DNA of 64,000 nt. It comes from Hansfordia pulvinata (lineage: Eukaryota > Ascomycota > Sordariomycetes > Xylariales). Numbering within the stretch: position 1 is the first letter of the stretch; every line of letters starts with the position of its first letter. The notes under the pieces were generated by a model, which was not told where the DNA came from, did no database searches, and saw only the letters and a list, made by a program, of their open reading frames with translations. A program made the position numbers and the translations under genes. The stretch covers positions 1,612,001 through 1,676,000 of the forward strand of contig BJKQ01000001.1 of the NCBI GenBank assembly GCA_006538405.1. The letters run 5' to 3'. Positions 34,201 to 45,255 of the stretch are shown here, one piece after another.

Positions 34201-37200
34201 GCATCGAGTACTACCTGGTGGTGGTTGTCGTCGGCGTGGGTTTGTGGCGCATGGGCGAGGGCGCGTCCGCGGCGTCTGTGTCTGTGACTCTGACCAACAT
34301 CTCGCCGGTGCCGCCCGGGAGGCTGCTGGAGAGAGTACTCGTAGGGCCCGCCAGAGGCCGCCCGGAAGAAGATTTCTGGAAGACGCTATCGGGAGAGGGA
34401 ACAGCGGAGCGGTGGACGTGCGGCGACAGCGACGCGATGCATCTGCACGTGTGGTACTCGTGCTGAATGCAGGGAAGATGGAGGCGACGGGCCAATTCCA
34501 GGCGCAGGTGAGAATGAGGTGTCCGTATCACGCGCCTGCCCAGCGTGCCTTCCCCAAGATCCTCCAGGCTCTTCAATTCCATTCCATTTCGCCATCGTCC
34601 AGCCGTGCGACTGGAGTACATGTACCAGACACACGCCGGGCATCTACGGTTTGGAGCACACCATGCCAGAAGTGGGGGCTTGTGTGCCTCGGATACTGCA
34701 TGCAATTCATGCCAGGCCCCGGCCCAGCCCCTGTTGCTGAGTATCGTATGTATCTTGCGGGTCGAGCGAGTACAACTCCGTCCGTCTGGTACGAGTACAT
34801 TGCACCAGACCCATCGTCAGCGAACTTCAACTACCTTACCTATATGTAGGAGGTAGATACCTAAGTCATATCCGACTCATCAGCCCCGGTGGCATATAGC
34901 ATTGACACGGATCCTTGATACCAGCACACCAGGCATCCATGCTGCACCGCTGTGATCACGAGAGCCTCCAAAGGCACCGGGGCCAACACTGGCGTCGGCC
35001 CTGACGCCGGCACTGGCACCGGCACGCCTGACGAACTCGTCAACATGGCTCCCGTTCAGGCATGGCACTTGGCTGGACCCCGGGCAAGGGAGTGCGGCTG
35101 TACGACTGATGGCCGGATTAGAGCACCCTCTCATGCACAAGCCATACTTGTACATCGTTGCAGTGGAGTCTCCGTGCCGGCAGCAGACTTCTGGCAAGAG
35201 GGGCCGCAGGAGCAATCATGCACTCGTAGTTCAGAGGCTCTCTGGACTTTGCGGCAGCGGCTTGGCCCCTCTGACTCTTCTGACAAAAGAACCATCGTGG
35301 CTGGAGGGATAGATGGCGGCGACAGACGCCTTGCGGCAACAACGTTATCCGCCAGAGCACGAGTCCTCCGCACGAGCGGTCCTCCGAGTACGCGTACCTA
35401 CTCGCATTCAGGGAGCAGGTGCCTGCCAGGGTAGTGCAGGGGTGCAGCCGGAAGACGGACTGCTGGTGTCGATCGAACCTTGCCTGGAGGCCGGGACCAC
35501 AAATCATCAAAGACATGAGGTGCTTGTATATTCCCTCATCCGGCCCCCAGCCCGGCGACTCGTGATCAGCCCGGCGTGCCCGGGCAGCAGCGTCGTCCCC
35601 TACGTGCTCCATCCACCTGCGAGCAAGCCGACCATCCCTGGTCAATTATTAATTACGTGTATGCAGCTTGGACGGAGGACGACGCCACAAACGTCGGGAC
35701 AGACAGACAGACAGATAGTCAAATATCCAGCCCGTCCATCTATCAACGACGGACGACCCTGTACCTGGGCGCGGCCCAGCTGGATGACATTCAGGGACAG
35801 GCCAGGCCCCAAACCCAGCTAGAGGCCCATGAGGGGGGGAGCCTCGCCACGACACGCCCGGCCGTTCTGCTTGTTGGACTTTGGCCCCCATGCGGGCGAG
35901 TGATCTCGTGTACGAGCACTGAAGCGATGCTCGGTAATCAAAGAACGAGAGTTTTGGCGTACGGAGTACTCGTAGCAGTGGCAGTGGGTGCATCTGCTGT
36001 GCGTGATCCGTGCGCGGGTGCATCTCCAGTGCGTGGCGCCGGCGCCTCTGGAGCGCATCGGTGCATCTGCAGCGGGCGTGCGGCGTTCCGTCGACAGGCC
36101 GGCTAAGGAGGGATTGGGCGTCCCCTGCGTCACTGGAGCCCCTCCTGTCCACATGGCGCAGACTTGCCTCGTCGCCTGTGTGGTTGTACGAGGAGGCGCG
36201 TGGAAAGCGCGACGCCCGCCAATCTGTGTTGGTGGGGGCTCCTCATGCGAGACTTTGATTATCGAGGTACTCGTCCTGGCACGAGAGCTACGTGTACCTA
36301 GCGGAGTACATCCATGGAAGACAGCACGAGACGGGTATCCGTACTGCAGTGGCCCAGCGCGGGTATAGATATTGCGAGGATCCTCAGACCCCTTTTCGGT
36401 GTGGTCGTGTCCCTTCTTGCCTCCTTTCATGCTGTGCCTTCTGTTGCCCGCTGACCCGCCCTCGAGCTGTTCTAGGTACCTACTGTAGGTACCTTACTTA
36501 TCGGACCTGTTGCCTGTGTTCTGGACGTGGCAAAAGGGGAACGATCCATCTACCTACCTAGTTAGAGCACGGACGCAAGAGTGCGAGTGAAGGAAAGACT
36601 GGACCCGCCGGCCCTCGTCGTCTTGTCCCACGCGCGACCTCCACTTGCACGGGCTCTCGTTCAGGGCTCCGGGTCTCCGTCAAGCGCCCGTGCCGCAGGC
36701 TAAGCTAGCAAGAAGCTGGAGAGCGGCTTGTCTCACCCGCTGGAAGACCCGAAGAAGAAGAAGGAGAAGGAGAAGGAGAAGACGGCGAGGAAAAAGCAAG
36801 CTGACCACTTGGCACCGTCCCTTTCTCCGCAACCCTGGATTCCGCCCTCTCATCACCTGCACTCGCTCACTCATAAGGTTCCCTTCATTACCGTACCTAC
36901 CTGCCCTACTACCTCTACGCATACCAGACCTTACTCCCTCTGTGCTTGCCCAGCCCAGCCCAGCCCAGCCCAGCCAGCGCCTGCCTTCTTGTCTCTGCAT
37001 CTGCACCACCTGCCCCTGCCCTTGCACTCACCTAGCTTTTTCTGTGTCTGCTGTTGCTTCTGTCCTGCTCCTGCTCCTGCTTCTGTGCTTGCAGGCGTGT
37101 CGGTTGTGGCTCCCAAATCCCCACCGTCTGTCTCGCGCCCAAGGAAAGTGTTGCCCACTCACTGCAGCCCGGTGCCTGCCCTACCACGTTCCCACTGCGA

Positions 37201-37528
37201 GGTACACAAGACATCAGCAGAAAAAGGCAATCCGCACGGGAAGGCGACAGCAGCAGAAGGGAACACGGGAAAGGGGAGAAAAAAAAAGAAAAGAGGAGAA
37301 AAAGAAGAAAGACAAAGCCGATCGACGGCCAGCCCAATCGCGCCAAGAGTCTCACCGTCGCTTTATCCTCTCACTCGCCCTCAGCAACCCCGCACCTCGT
37401 CGGGCTATTAGACCACCCGCCGCGCACCGCCGCCTCCCGCAACCCGAGCCCGTCAGCCAGCCAGCCAGTCTTCGACTCGTCTGCGTGCGACTCCCCGCAT
37501 CCTCCTCCACGCCTCCACGCCGCCAACC

Positions 37529-38858
37529 ATGGCTGACGCTGACGTCGACAAGCCCTCCGTGCTCATCGTCGGCGGTCTCGGCTACCTGGGCCGATTCCTC
37601 GCCCGCCACATCCACCAGAACAACCTCGCCTCCGAAGTCCGCATAGTCGACAAGGTCCTGCCCCAGCTCGCATGGCTTCCCGCCGAGTTTGAGGAGGCCT
37701 GCGGCGCCGACAAGTTCATGCAGGCCGACGCCAGTAAAGAACGTGGGTGTCCCCCGTCTTGAGCCCCCTCCCACCTGCCGCCCCCTCCCAATGCCCCCTC
37801 GGCCCCTGCCTCACCATCCCCGCCAGGGCCAGCTAGCTAATTCCCTTTCTCCCCGCAGAGGCCATGCCGCGCATCTTCGATCGGGCCAACGGCAAGGAAT
37901 GGGACTACGTCTTCAACTGCGGAGGTGAAACGCGATACTCTCAAGAGGAGGAGGTCTACAAGGTGCGGTCGCTCGGGCTCTCCGTCGCTCTCGGCAAGGA
38001 GGCCGCAAAGCGCAACGTCAAGTGCTTCGTTGAGCTCAGCACCGGCATGGTCTACAAGCCCAACTCAGCGCCCAGCAAAGAGGACGACAAACTGAAGCCC
38101 TGGAACAAGATATCCACCTACAAGCTGCAGGCCGAGCAGGAGTTGGCCAAGATCGAAGGGTTCGTTGCTCCCCTCTCCGTGTGGCATATGCTGCCTACAA
38201 AGCCTGCTAACCTGCTGTTTCTTGTCGGTACAGATTAAATCTGGTCGTCGCGCGTCTCGCCCACGTGTACGGGCCCTACGCCTCGCCGTGGGTAGGCACC
38301 GCGCTTTGCGTCGCGCGCGTATGTCAAAGCCTCGGGGAAGAAATGAAGTGGATGTGGGACAAGAATCTGCGCACCAACACGGTTTTTGTCGAGGATGCCG
38401 TGCGAGCTCTCTGGGATATGGCTGCCTGGTACACCGCAGGTCAGGCCAAGTTCGACAAAGCCACCATGGGGCCGACGCCGATATTTAACGTCGTCGACAG
38501 CGGTGCTACGACCCAGGGAACGCTGGCCGCCATTATTGGAGACGTCTTCCAGGTGAAAACGGGCTTCCAGGGCTCGGTCATGAGCAACTTGGCTCGTCTC
38601 AACATGGACAACGTGGTTGAAGATGTCAACGACGATGTGCTCGGGCCCTGGGCAGAGCTTTTGACCGAAGCTGGCATCACCAGGCCGGGGCCCCTGACTC
38701 CCTTTATGGAGAAGGAACTCCTGAAAGACACGGATCTCAGCATGGATGGATCTCGACTGACAGAAATCGTGGGCTGGAAGCCCACGAGATCCAGTCTGAC
38801 GAAAGAATCGGTGGAAGAGATTATCGAGAGTTATAAGAAGATGAACTGGTGGCCCTAA
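37529..38858 (+). CDS. Extended short-chain dehydrogenase / NAD-dependent epimerase-like protein
   Basis: Exons are 37529-37742, 37859-38159 and 38234-38858, giving 379 residues. The introns (116 and 74 nt) use donors GTGGGT and GTTCGT. The N-terminus has a Rossmann nucleotide-binding motif, VGGLGYLG at about residues 14-21, followed by an acidic residue after the second strand (RIVDK), as in NAD-preferring extended SDRs. STGMVY and LAHVYGPY match the substrate-side strands of epimerase/3-beta-HSD relatives. The expected catalytic YxxxK is not present: the aligned Tyr159 is followed by K-L-Q-A, with Lys at +1 and Ala at +4. The reaction is therefore uncertain, and the protein may be a divergent enzyme or a nucleotide-binding non-enzyme. 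No signal peptide or membrane helix is seen. ATG in a CCAACCATGG context. Confidence 0.88.
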
Positions 38859-41191
38859 CGCAGAGATGACGCCATATAAATAAAGAGGGCGTGAAACGGG
38901 ACGGCAAGGATGCCGTCGTCGAGCAAAAACGCAGTGGGAGAACCAGCAAAAGAAGGCGCATTTCCAGACCAGCATGACGATGCCGGGCGTTACGGGGGAC
39001 AAGACACGACTCGATATAATGAATCACGATCAGTGGCAGTTTGCCAGGCAAGGTCCGGCAGAAAGGTCTGGAGGCTGGGGAGGGGGCAGTTCGGCCGGAT
39101 CTCCTTGAGTCGCCGGGCGTGGCGTCCATCGACCAAGAGCCGCGGCGATCTTCGCGAGGGTTCAGATGAGCAAGTCTGGTGTCAAGTGTACCATTATGAT
39201 ATCCATTTCATTTCTTGCATGAGGAGAGCCACCACGCCAGCTAGTCGGGCACGTCCCACCATTGGGGGAGCGATCCAAAAGAAGGGGGCAGCTGGCGCGA
39301 AAGGGGGATTTTTTTGCCATATTTTTCCGAGTTCAATAGACATAGCATTTGGAAGCATCTTTGTTGGATTTGTGAGAGCCGGGTCTGAATGAGCGCCTGA
39401 TATGACCTTTGACACGGAGACGAAAGGCGAAGGGGGATGAATGACCACAAGGCGAGGCCGAGAGAGTGCAGCACCGACTGTTTATCTGCAGACAGGGGGC
39501 CGTGGGGGGTCTTTCTGTCCAGTTGTGGCTCTCTTGCGAGCGCGAAGGACGATGGCGTGGCACCGGATGCCTTGGCGTCTGGATTCTGCCTACCTGCCTA
39601 TAGAAAGGGAGGTGGGGGATGAGGAGGGGTCGATGGTCACGACCTACGGGGCAACAGAGCACGATCATGTTACCCCATTCATCTGCCTGCCCGGCTCTGG
39701 CCTTGCCCGTCGAAGACGGCCCAGGGTCGGGGCGAGATCCCTCGGCATGGAGACGGGCGAGGCGCCGACGGGGACGAGAGCGCGAGCGAACAAGCTGCCC
39801 TGGCCGGGCGTGTGGTGTGGTGTGGTGCGGTGCGGTGGTGTGGTGTACCAAAGGAGCAACCACAACGTCGCGGGTCGGTGGCCCCGGCCGGTAGTACTTT
39901 TACTGGTAAGGCGACCGCCCAGGGGCCGCACCGGCGGGAACCCCGCTCTCTCTCTCTCTCTCGGCTCTGACGTCTTGGGCCTTTGCATTGCACCTAGGCT
40001 CGCTCCCTTTACTCTGATCGCACACCAGACTCACTTACGAGTACACCCTGGATGTAGGTTCTGCAAGCCCAGGAATGACAAGCAAGGTACCTTGCTCTGC
40101 CTCCTTGGTTGGGCGTCGAGCATTCACGTGCGAACCCCCCTTCTCTCCCCCTCCCCTCCCCTCTCCCCCCCCCTGACCCTGGTTCCTTGGGGTGGTGGAA
40201 GCCGGGCGGGTATTTGGCAACGGAGGAACAGGGGAACGGGGCCCAAACTGTGCCTCGGGTCGGTTATGTGCCATCTTCTCGGCCGGCATGGGCTCTGCAT
40301 TCCCCGGCTGGGTCGGAGAGCCGCTGGGGCCTCTCGCACACACCCTCTCTCCCACACAAGCAGAGAGAGACCGGCACACGCGCAAGCCTCGCCGTCGACC
40401 TTGGATTGTACGTTCAATTGCGTGGGCATCACCATACCCAGGGTGCCTCTCGACCATTAGTGAGGGACCTACATGCCTTAGGTACGGTAGGTACTCACTG
40501 TACAAGTATCTACTCCGTAGGTTAGGTACCGTAGGTAGGTAGTAGGAATTCACCAAACCCCCACCCCCAGCTCGGTTTTTTCCCCACGGGGAAGAGCGCA
40601 TCGCCGCATGACCACCGCAGGCTCTTGGAGAGGCGACAGGGAGGAGACATGGACCAGCAAGCAGCACACAGAAAAGCGGCCTGGGGCGGCGTGGAGAGGG
40701 CAAGGCAAGGCTGATCTCGACACGCAAGAATACTCGAAAAGAAAAGGACGAATCCCTGCCCGGCTATCCGTTACCTATATATTTTCCTAAAAAAGGAGGC
40801 ACACTTCGCACCTCTCAGAGTGTCCGCCCGCCTGTTCCGTTCCTCTCTTCTTTTTCCTTCATCTTCAAGCATCAACCCGGCTGCAACTGGATCAATCGCC
40901 CCTGTTTGGCCTGCCTTGGAAAGTTGGACTTGACTTCGCTCCTGACGTTGGTTGGACCAGAACGTCGCAGCAAGACGTGCAGCAGCATCAACATCATACA
41001 ACCGTGTCCCGGCGGCCCGCCTCTTCTTCTCCGGCCCGACCCCCGATCTACCCTACCCTGTTACCGGCAACCCCGGCGCAGAACCCCCCGAATAGGACCT
41101 TTCGCCCACTCAAACAGCTCAGAACCAACCCGCTCCTCCCTCCCCCCGCTCCTCGAAATAGTCCTCTCTCTACATCACCAGACTTGGGAAG
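38859..41191. other. Gene-free stretch, 2.3 kb
   Basis: The 3' flank of the SDR gene followed by the promoter of the gene starting at 41192. No supported gene. Contains a GTGGT-type run at about 39810-39846, a short CT run near 39947-39961, a C/T tract at 40138-40172 and a candidate TATA box at 40776. Confidence 0.55.
40776..40785 (+). promoter_or_regulatory. Candidate TATA box for the 41192 gene
   Basis: TATATATTTT followed by a pyrimidine-rich stretch, 416 bp before the start codon. If real, transcription would begin near 40810-40860 and leave a 5' leader of about 330-380 nt. This is a motif match only. Confidence 0.3.
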
Positions 41192-41501
41192 ATGGCGGCG
41201 CCCGCGACCAAGCACATCGGCGACCTCAGCGGCAAATGGGTTCTTGTGAGTTCTTCAACGCGTGCCCCTTGTCCTCCCCTGCCTCCTTCGCCTTTTCCTC
41301 CACAACTCAAAGCAAAAAAGGGAGCTTCCCACTGACGAAACACTCCACGTTCCCAAAAGAACAAAACCCTCTCAGACCCCGTGGACGCGGCCCTGTCCCT
41401 CCAGGGCGTGGGCTGGGTCCTCCGCAAGACCATCGGCGTGGCCACGGTGACGATCCACGCCAAGCAGTACACGGGCCCGCCCAAGCCGGGAGCCACCACT
41501 G

Positions 41502-41532
<31 letters not shown>

Positions 41533-42000
41533 TGAGCCTGCGACCTACACGCATGTCGACATTGAGCAGACGGCCACGGGCGGGATCAAGGGCAACTCCG
41601 AGGCGCGGTGCCTGGACTGGGCGGCCCGGCCCCACAGCGACTGGCTGTTCGGCAACCTCGAGGCGCGAAACCGGTGGATCACGGTCGAGGGGACGCGGTC
41701 CGGGGACGGCGACACCCGCGACGGGGAGGTCGAGGTCGACCCCTCGCTGCCCCTGGTCCTCAAGGCGCACGACCCGGCGTTCCTGGCCGACGGCTGGCTG
41801 GACGGCGAGGAGGAGCGCAGGGGCCCCGCCGGCGAGACCCTCATCCTCAACTACGTGCGCAACGTCGACAAGGGCTGGAGCGCCATGCAGACCTGGGGCT
41901 TCCAGATGGTCGGCGGGAGCGCCGGTACGTCCGCAACGTCGTCTGCGTCAACGGGAGCAAGATGGAGAAGCTCAAGATGGTGTACGACTACGTCGGCTGA
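41192..42000 (+). CDS. Small conserved fungal protein, lipocalin-like start, apparent 1-nt frameshift
   Basis: Exons are 41192-41245 and 41360 onward, joined by a 114-nt intron (GTGAGT donor, ACTGAC branch, AAAAG acceptor). The protein begins with DLSGKWVLNKTLSDPVD...ALQGVGW-type sequence, which I recognise as a conserved small fungal family. The GxW near the start resembles lipocalin-type barrels; that fold is inference. A poly-Ala run from a GCC repeat lies near residue 55. Up to about 41917 the frame runs ...WGFQMVGG; the expected end (RRYVRNVV...KMVYDYVG, stop at 42000) lies in another frame. One extra base in the GGG run near 41913-41916 would give a complete protein of about 231 residues. 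As printed, the frame instead runs to a stop at 42049 with an Arg/Ser/Thr-rich tail. I treat it as a real gene with a deletion or a sequencing error. Confidence 0.75.
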
Positions 42001-42794
42001 GAGCGTGCGCGGGGGTTTCCCTCGCGTGTGTGGGTATGTATGTGTGTGAAAGTGATAGGGATGAGCTGTTTTGGGGCCGGAGAATGTTTGTGATAAGAGG
42101 CGGGGGTTTTTCTTTTTCTCTTCTCTGCACCGTCCCCGCATCTTTGCCGTTCATGCCCGTTCCCGCTCTTGTCAAGTTCCCCGATAGAACGGGAGCACCG
42201 TCTTGTATGTCCGTCCTGTTCTAGGCCTTGTCAATGAACTTACCACCAGTCGAGAGTCGACTTATTTGCTGCCCCGTCATAACGCTCGTGATAGCGGTCT
42301 TGCCGGCTCCCTGCATCAGCTTTTGCTCGCCCGATCAGAACCGAAAAAAAGAGGGAACAAAAGCCCCGCGCTGTATGCATTCAGCCGTTGCTGTCATCAA
42401 GCTCTATAAGAAAAAAGGATAGAACGCCGTTGGGGCGGCCGCAGGTCTGGTGCGCGCGGGGGTGCGGTAGAGTCATTCGAGGACCGCCCTGCCCACCGTT
42501 GAGGGTAGGGCAGGTTCGTCCTGCTCGTGCTCTCGCTCAAACGGAAGAGGCCTCATTCCCCCCTCCCAAAAGAATGCCACCGAACACACCAGATCTCGCC
42601 CATGCATGTTGAATTCTGCCCGTTGTCCCTCGTTCAAGGACTCAACCTAGACCAACTCTTTCTGCCGGGAACGCCGGTCATCTCCGGCTTTTTTCCTGGC
42701 CAGGGGGGATCTTGGCAAATACTCGAGGACGGCGGCGATACGGAGAAAAAGGAAAGAATAAGAAAAGGCCGCACGCAGCCAGCAACTGGAAACC
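42001..42794. other. Gene-free stretch, 0.8 kb, between convergent genes
   Basis: The 3' flanks of the 41192 gene (plus) and the CBS gene (minus). I see no gene or strong structure in it. Confidence 0.55.
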
Positions 42795-43378
42795 CTACGC
42801 GGGCCTCCGGCTGACAAAATCCTGCAGGTCGTCGCGGGTGGCGACGCCGAGGACGAAGCGGCGGTCCTCGTCGGTGACGACGGCGAAGTCCTGGGCTTGG
42901 CCCCCCGTGCGGGCGCCGGCGAAGAAGGCCTCGAGGTCCTCGAGCGGGGTGGCGAGGGTGATGAGGGCGTAGGGGCGACCCGGGTGGCGGCGGAAGCGGG
43001 ACATGGCGGCGGAGACGGGGTCGGACGGGCGGACGCTGCCCGAGGCCAGCTGCTCCTGCAGCGCGGGCATGGAGACGTAGCCCAGCAGGGCGCGGTTGGC
43101 GGCGTCGACGACGGTCAGGTGGGTGTACTCGCGCTCAAAGGCCGAGGCCAGGGCGGTCGAGATGGGGTCGGAGGGGTTGAGCGAGAGGGCGGCCGGGGGC
43201 TCGAGATCTTGGACGGTGGCCTTTTCGGGTAGGGGTGGCGCGATCGAAAGGTCAGCGAGGCCGCTTTCATGGGAGGTGGGGGAGGGGCAAGGCGTACACC
43301 TCGGTAGCGGGCGGACCACTTGGAGACAAAGGGCTCGCCGGCAGGGGGCAGAGACCCGATCAAAGACGTCTGCGCCAT
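42795..43378 (-). CDS. CBS-pair domain protein, short fungal type
   Basis: Exons are 43378-43298 and 43220-42795, giving 168 residues. The 77-nt intron uses a GTACGC donor and an AAAAG acceptor, and splicing joins KWSARYRG directly to ATVQDLEPPAALS, as expected for this family. Two CBS repeats are visible. The first (about 35-90) includes THLTVVDAANRALLGYVS; the second (about 95-165) includes DFAVVTDEDRRFVLGVATRDDL. CBS pairs usually bind adenosine nucleotides and act as energy or ligand sensors. No catalytic or transport domain is attached, so this is a free-standing module of unknown partner. Reading through the intron would add an unrelated proline-rich segment, which is why I prefer the spliced form. 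Confidence 0.85.
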
Positions 43379-44757
43379 GGTCGGAGGGAAGGGTGGACGA
43401 TGCGCGGAGGGCGGCGACAGGAAGAGTTGGGACGGCGGCAGGCTCGGGAGTGAGGGAGGGGATGATGGCCGGGGCCCGAATGTGAGGTCGATTGTGGAAG
43501 AGTGGCAGCAGGGCTGCGAGAAGTGGCGGGTGGTGGAAGAGGTGGGCGCGGGCCAGTGTCTTCTCCAGCCCACGTCTACAACCCTGCTGGTGGCGTGCAG
43601 GTGCTTTTACGCTCTGTCATCGCTAATCTGTACCTTGGGCCTGCTTCCAAGAAGGTTCTGCGGGATGATCTAGTACATGACGTTTTCGCCACGCCCCGGC
43701 CGACCTACTGGGGCACTTCGGCACTCACCTTGGTGGGGGTTTTGCAGCGGAGGGGCACTCCGGTTCCAGGGCTGGCGGTGCTATACGATTAAGGAGGTCC
43801 AGTAGCCCACTCAAGCACTATGGCGTATGGATGGATGTGTGTACCTGGCATTAGTGGGCACGGTAGGGCCCGCCGACGCTGTCTGCCGCAATTCTGCGCT
43901 GGCGTAGCTGTGCGAATACCTCCATCCCCATGGATGTACCTGAATGGATGATCTCCCTCACACGGCCGCTGATATCGCATGCGCTGGAGCCGGATTCCTC
44001 TGACGCAACAAATCGACGCTTGGCACCGACCTGGAGCGGCAGTGGATTGTCCATGCTTCACGATCCAGAATGAAAGGAGGCGACCTGGCTACAGACAGCT
44101 CTGCGGCAGCGCAGATGTGACGAGATGCAAGGAACAGGAGCGCCACGTCGCGGGACTCTCAGTCAGAGGGCACATCCCAGATATGAGGAACCGCGAGATA
44201 CATGGGCCGACAGATAGCCCTGAGAGGACAACCCTCATAGAATAACTGATGGTCTCAACGGCTGTCTGGGCCACATCGTCAGTCGCCTCACGGGGTTGCC
44301 AGCTCCCGGCTCCTGTACTTCAGGTACTGCGCGAATGTGAGGTAAGAAAACGAAGACTGACTTCTCTGGTGAGGAGACAGACCATGGTTCCTGCTGCCCA
44401 GAAAGAGTCGACTGCGACCGTTTCAAACAGTCGGCTGTGGTTCCCAGTCCCAAGAAAGCGACCGCCTTGTGTCGCCTGGTGTTGATTCTCTGCGAGCTCC
44501 ATCTGGGGTACGCAGGGCTGGTTTCCAGCGATTCTACCGGACCCCGCAAGCCTCGTTCCTTTTCGGAACAGAACTGCCCTATTCAAAAGATTTACCACGA
44601 TAGTAAGCCCATTGCCCTGCACTTGAGTGGCCAAACCTGCGTTCCTATGAGTTCCAGTGTGTCCTTCTGCATCGTAGACGTCCCTTTTGCAGACCAGATC
44701 ACTCACGCCTTCTTCCATGGTCGAAAAGGAACCCCCGGCCCCTCCCCCGCGCTCACA
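43379..44757. other. Gene-free stretch, 1.4 kb
   Basis: The promoter side of the CBS gene, then the upstream flank of the broken secreted-protein gene. No supported gene. An open frame at 44437-44829 merely runs into the signal-peptide ATG of the pseudogene and is probably fortuitous upstream. Confidence 0.5.
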
Positions 44758-45255
44758 ATGAAGTTTTCCGCCTCAACCACCGCTGTCTTGCTGGGACTCG
44801 CGGCCCCGATAGGCCAAGCGGACGGCTAAAGACCTTTGGTGGGGTGCGAGACCACGACCCAATTCCCGCAAATCGTGACCCATGGCCCCGCTGGGCTGGA
44901 CTGGCGATGGCGTGAAGACGGGGTGCTTGAAAGTTGCCAGAGGGCCTCACCAGGGTCCAGGTGTACCTCCCGGACGACTGCAAGCTGCTGCTGTATGGTA
45001 AGCAAGGCGATGAAAGCATGTGTGAGAGTCATCGGAGCAAGTCAACACCACCCAAATCCCCGCACTGTCTTGCGTTGATGCGCCTGGCGGGGTTTGTGTC
45101 GTCGACGTGATTCGTATCGTACCTCAGGGTGGCCTTTGTGGAAGAAGAATGCCGAGAAGGTCTCTGACAAGGGCAGCAGCGTCGAGGACGAGAACCACGA
45201 CAATGCCGGTAAGAGGAAGAATGACAAGAGACAACCCGGTCTTCGATTGAAATGA
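44758..45255 (+). pseudogene. Decayed small secreted protein gene
   Basis: Begins with a good signal peptide (MKFSASTT, hydrophobic core, AxxQAD) at 44758 and is stopped by TAA at 44827-44829. The same frame then stays open with protein-like sequence (RPLVGCETTTQFPQ). A second segment in another frame reads VQVYLPDDCKLLLY. A plausible 44-nt GTAAGC..CAAG intron (about 44998-45041) joins it to VNTTQIPALSCVD..GGVCVVDVIRIV. A Lys-rich tail beginning WPLWKKNAEK and ending at the TGA of 45253-45255 lies in a third frame. The pieces resemble a small cysteine-containing secreted protein, perhaps effector-like, interrupted by a stop codon and at least one frame break. I do not assign a function. It could also be a live gene with unrecognised introns or sequence errors. 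Confidence 0.45.

Larger units (their letters stand above)
29366..37528. other. Gene-free stretch, 8.2 kb
   Basis: The largest apparent gap in the window. I find no supported coding gene, RNA gene or transposon domain on either strand. It carries a TTC/TC microsatellite (30686-30763), a 16-C tract (31244-31259), exact GTACGAGTAC copies at 29949, 32518, 32796 and 34789, variants near 34033, 34338, 34448 and 35965, and a cluster of short repeats built on GGTGCATCT at 35986-36080. The last 0.9 kb before 37529 is pyrimidine-rich and is probably the promoter and long 5' leader of the SDR gene. Confidence 0.5.

Noticed and set aside
29366..37528. Transposon or retroelement remnant
   Set aside because: No reverse transcriptase, integrase or transposase motifs, no terminal repeats found by eye, and no AT-rich RIP-type composition.
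36645..37646. 333-residue plus-strand open frame upstream of the SDR gene
   Set aside because: Pro/Ser/Arg-rich translation of a pyrimidine-rich leader that overlaps the true SDR start in another frame; no domain seen.
39441..40460. 339-residue plus-strand open frame
   Set aside because: Low-complexity translation through GTGGT and CT runs, without any conserved features.
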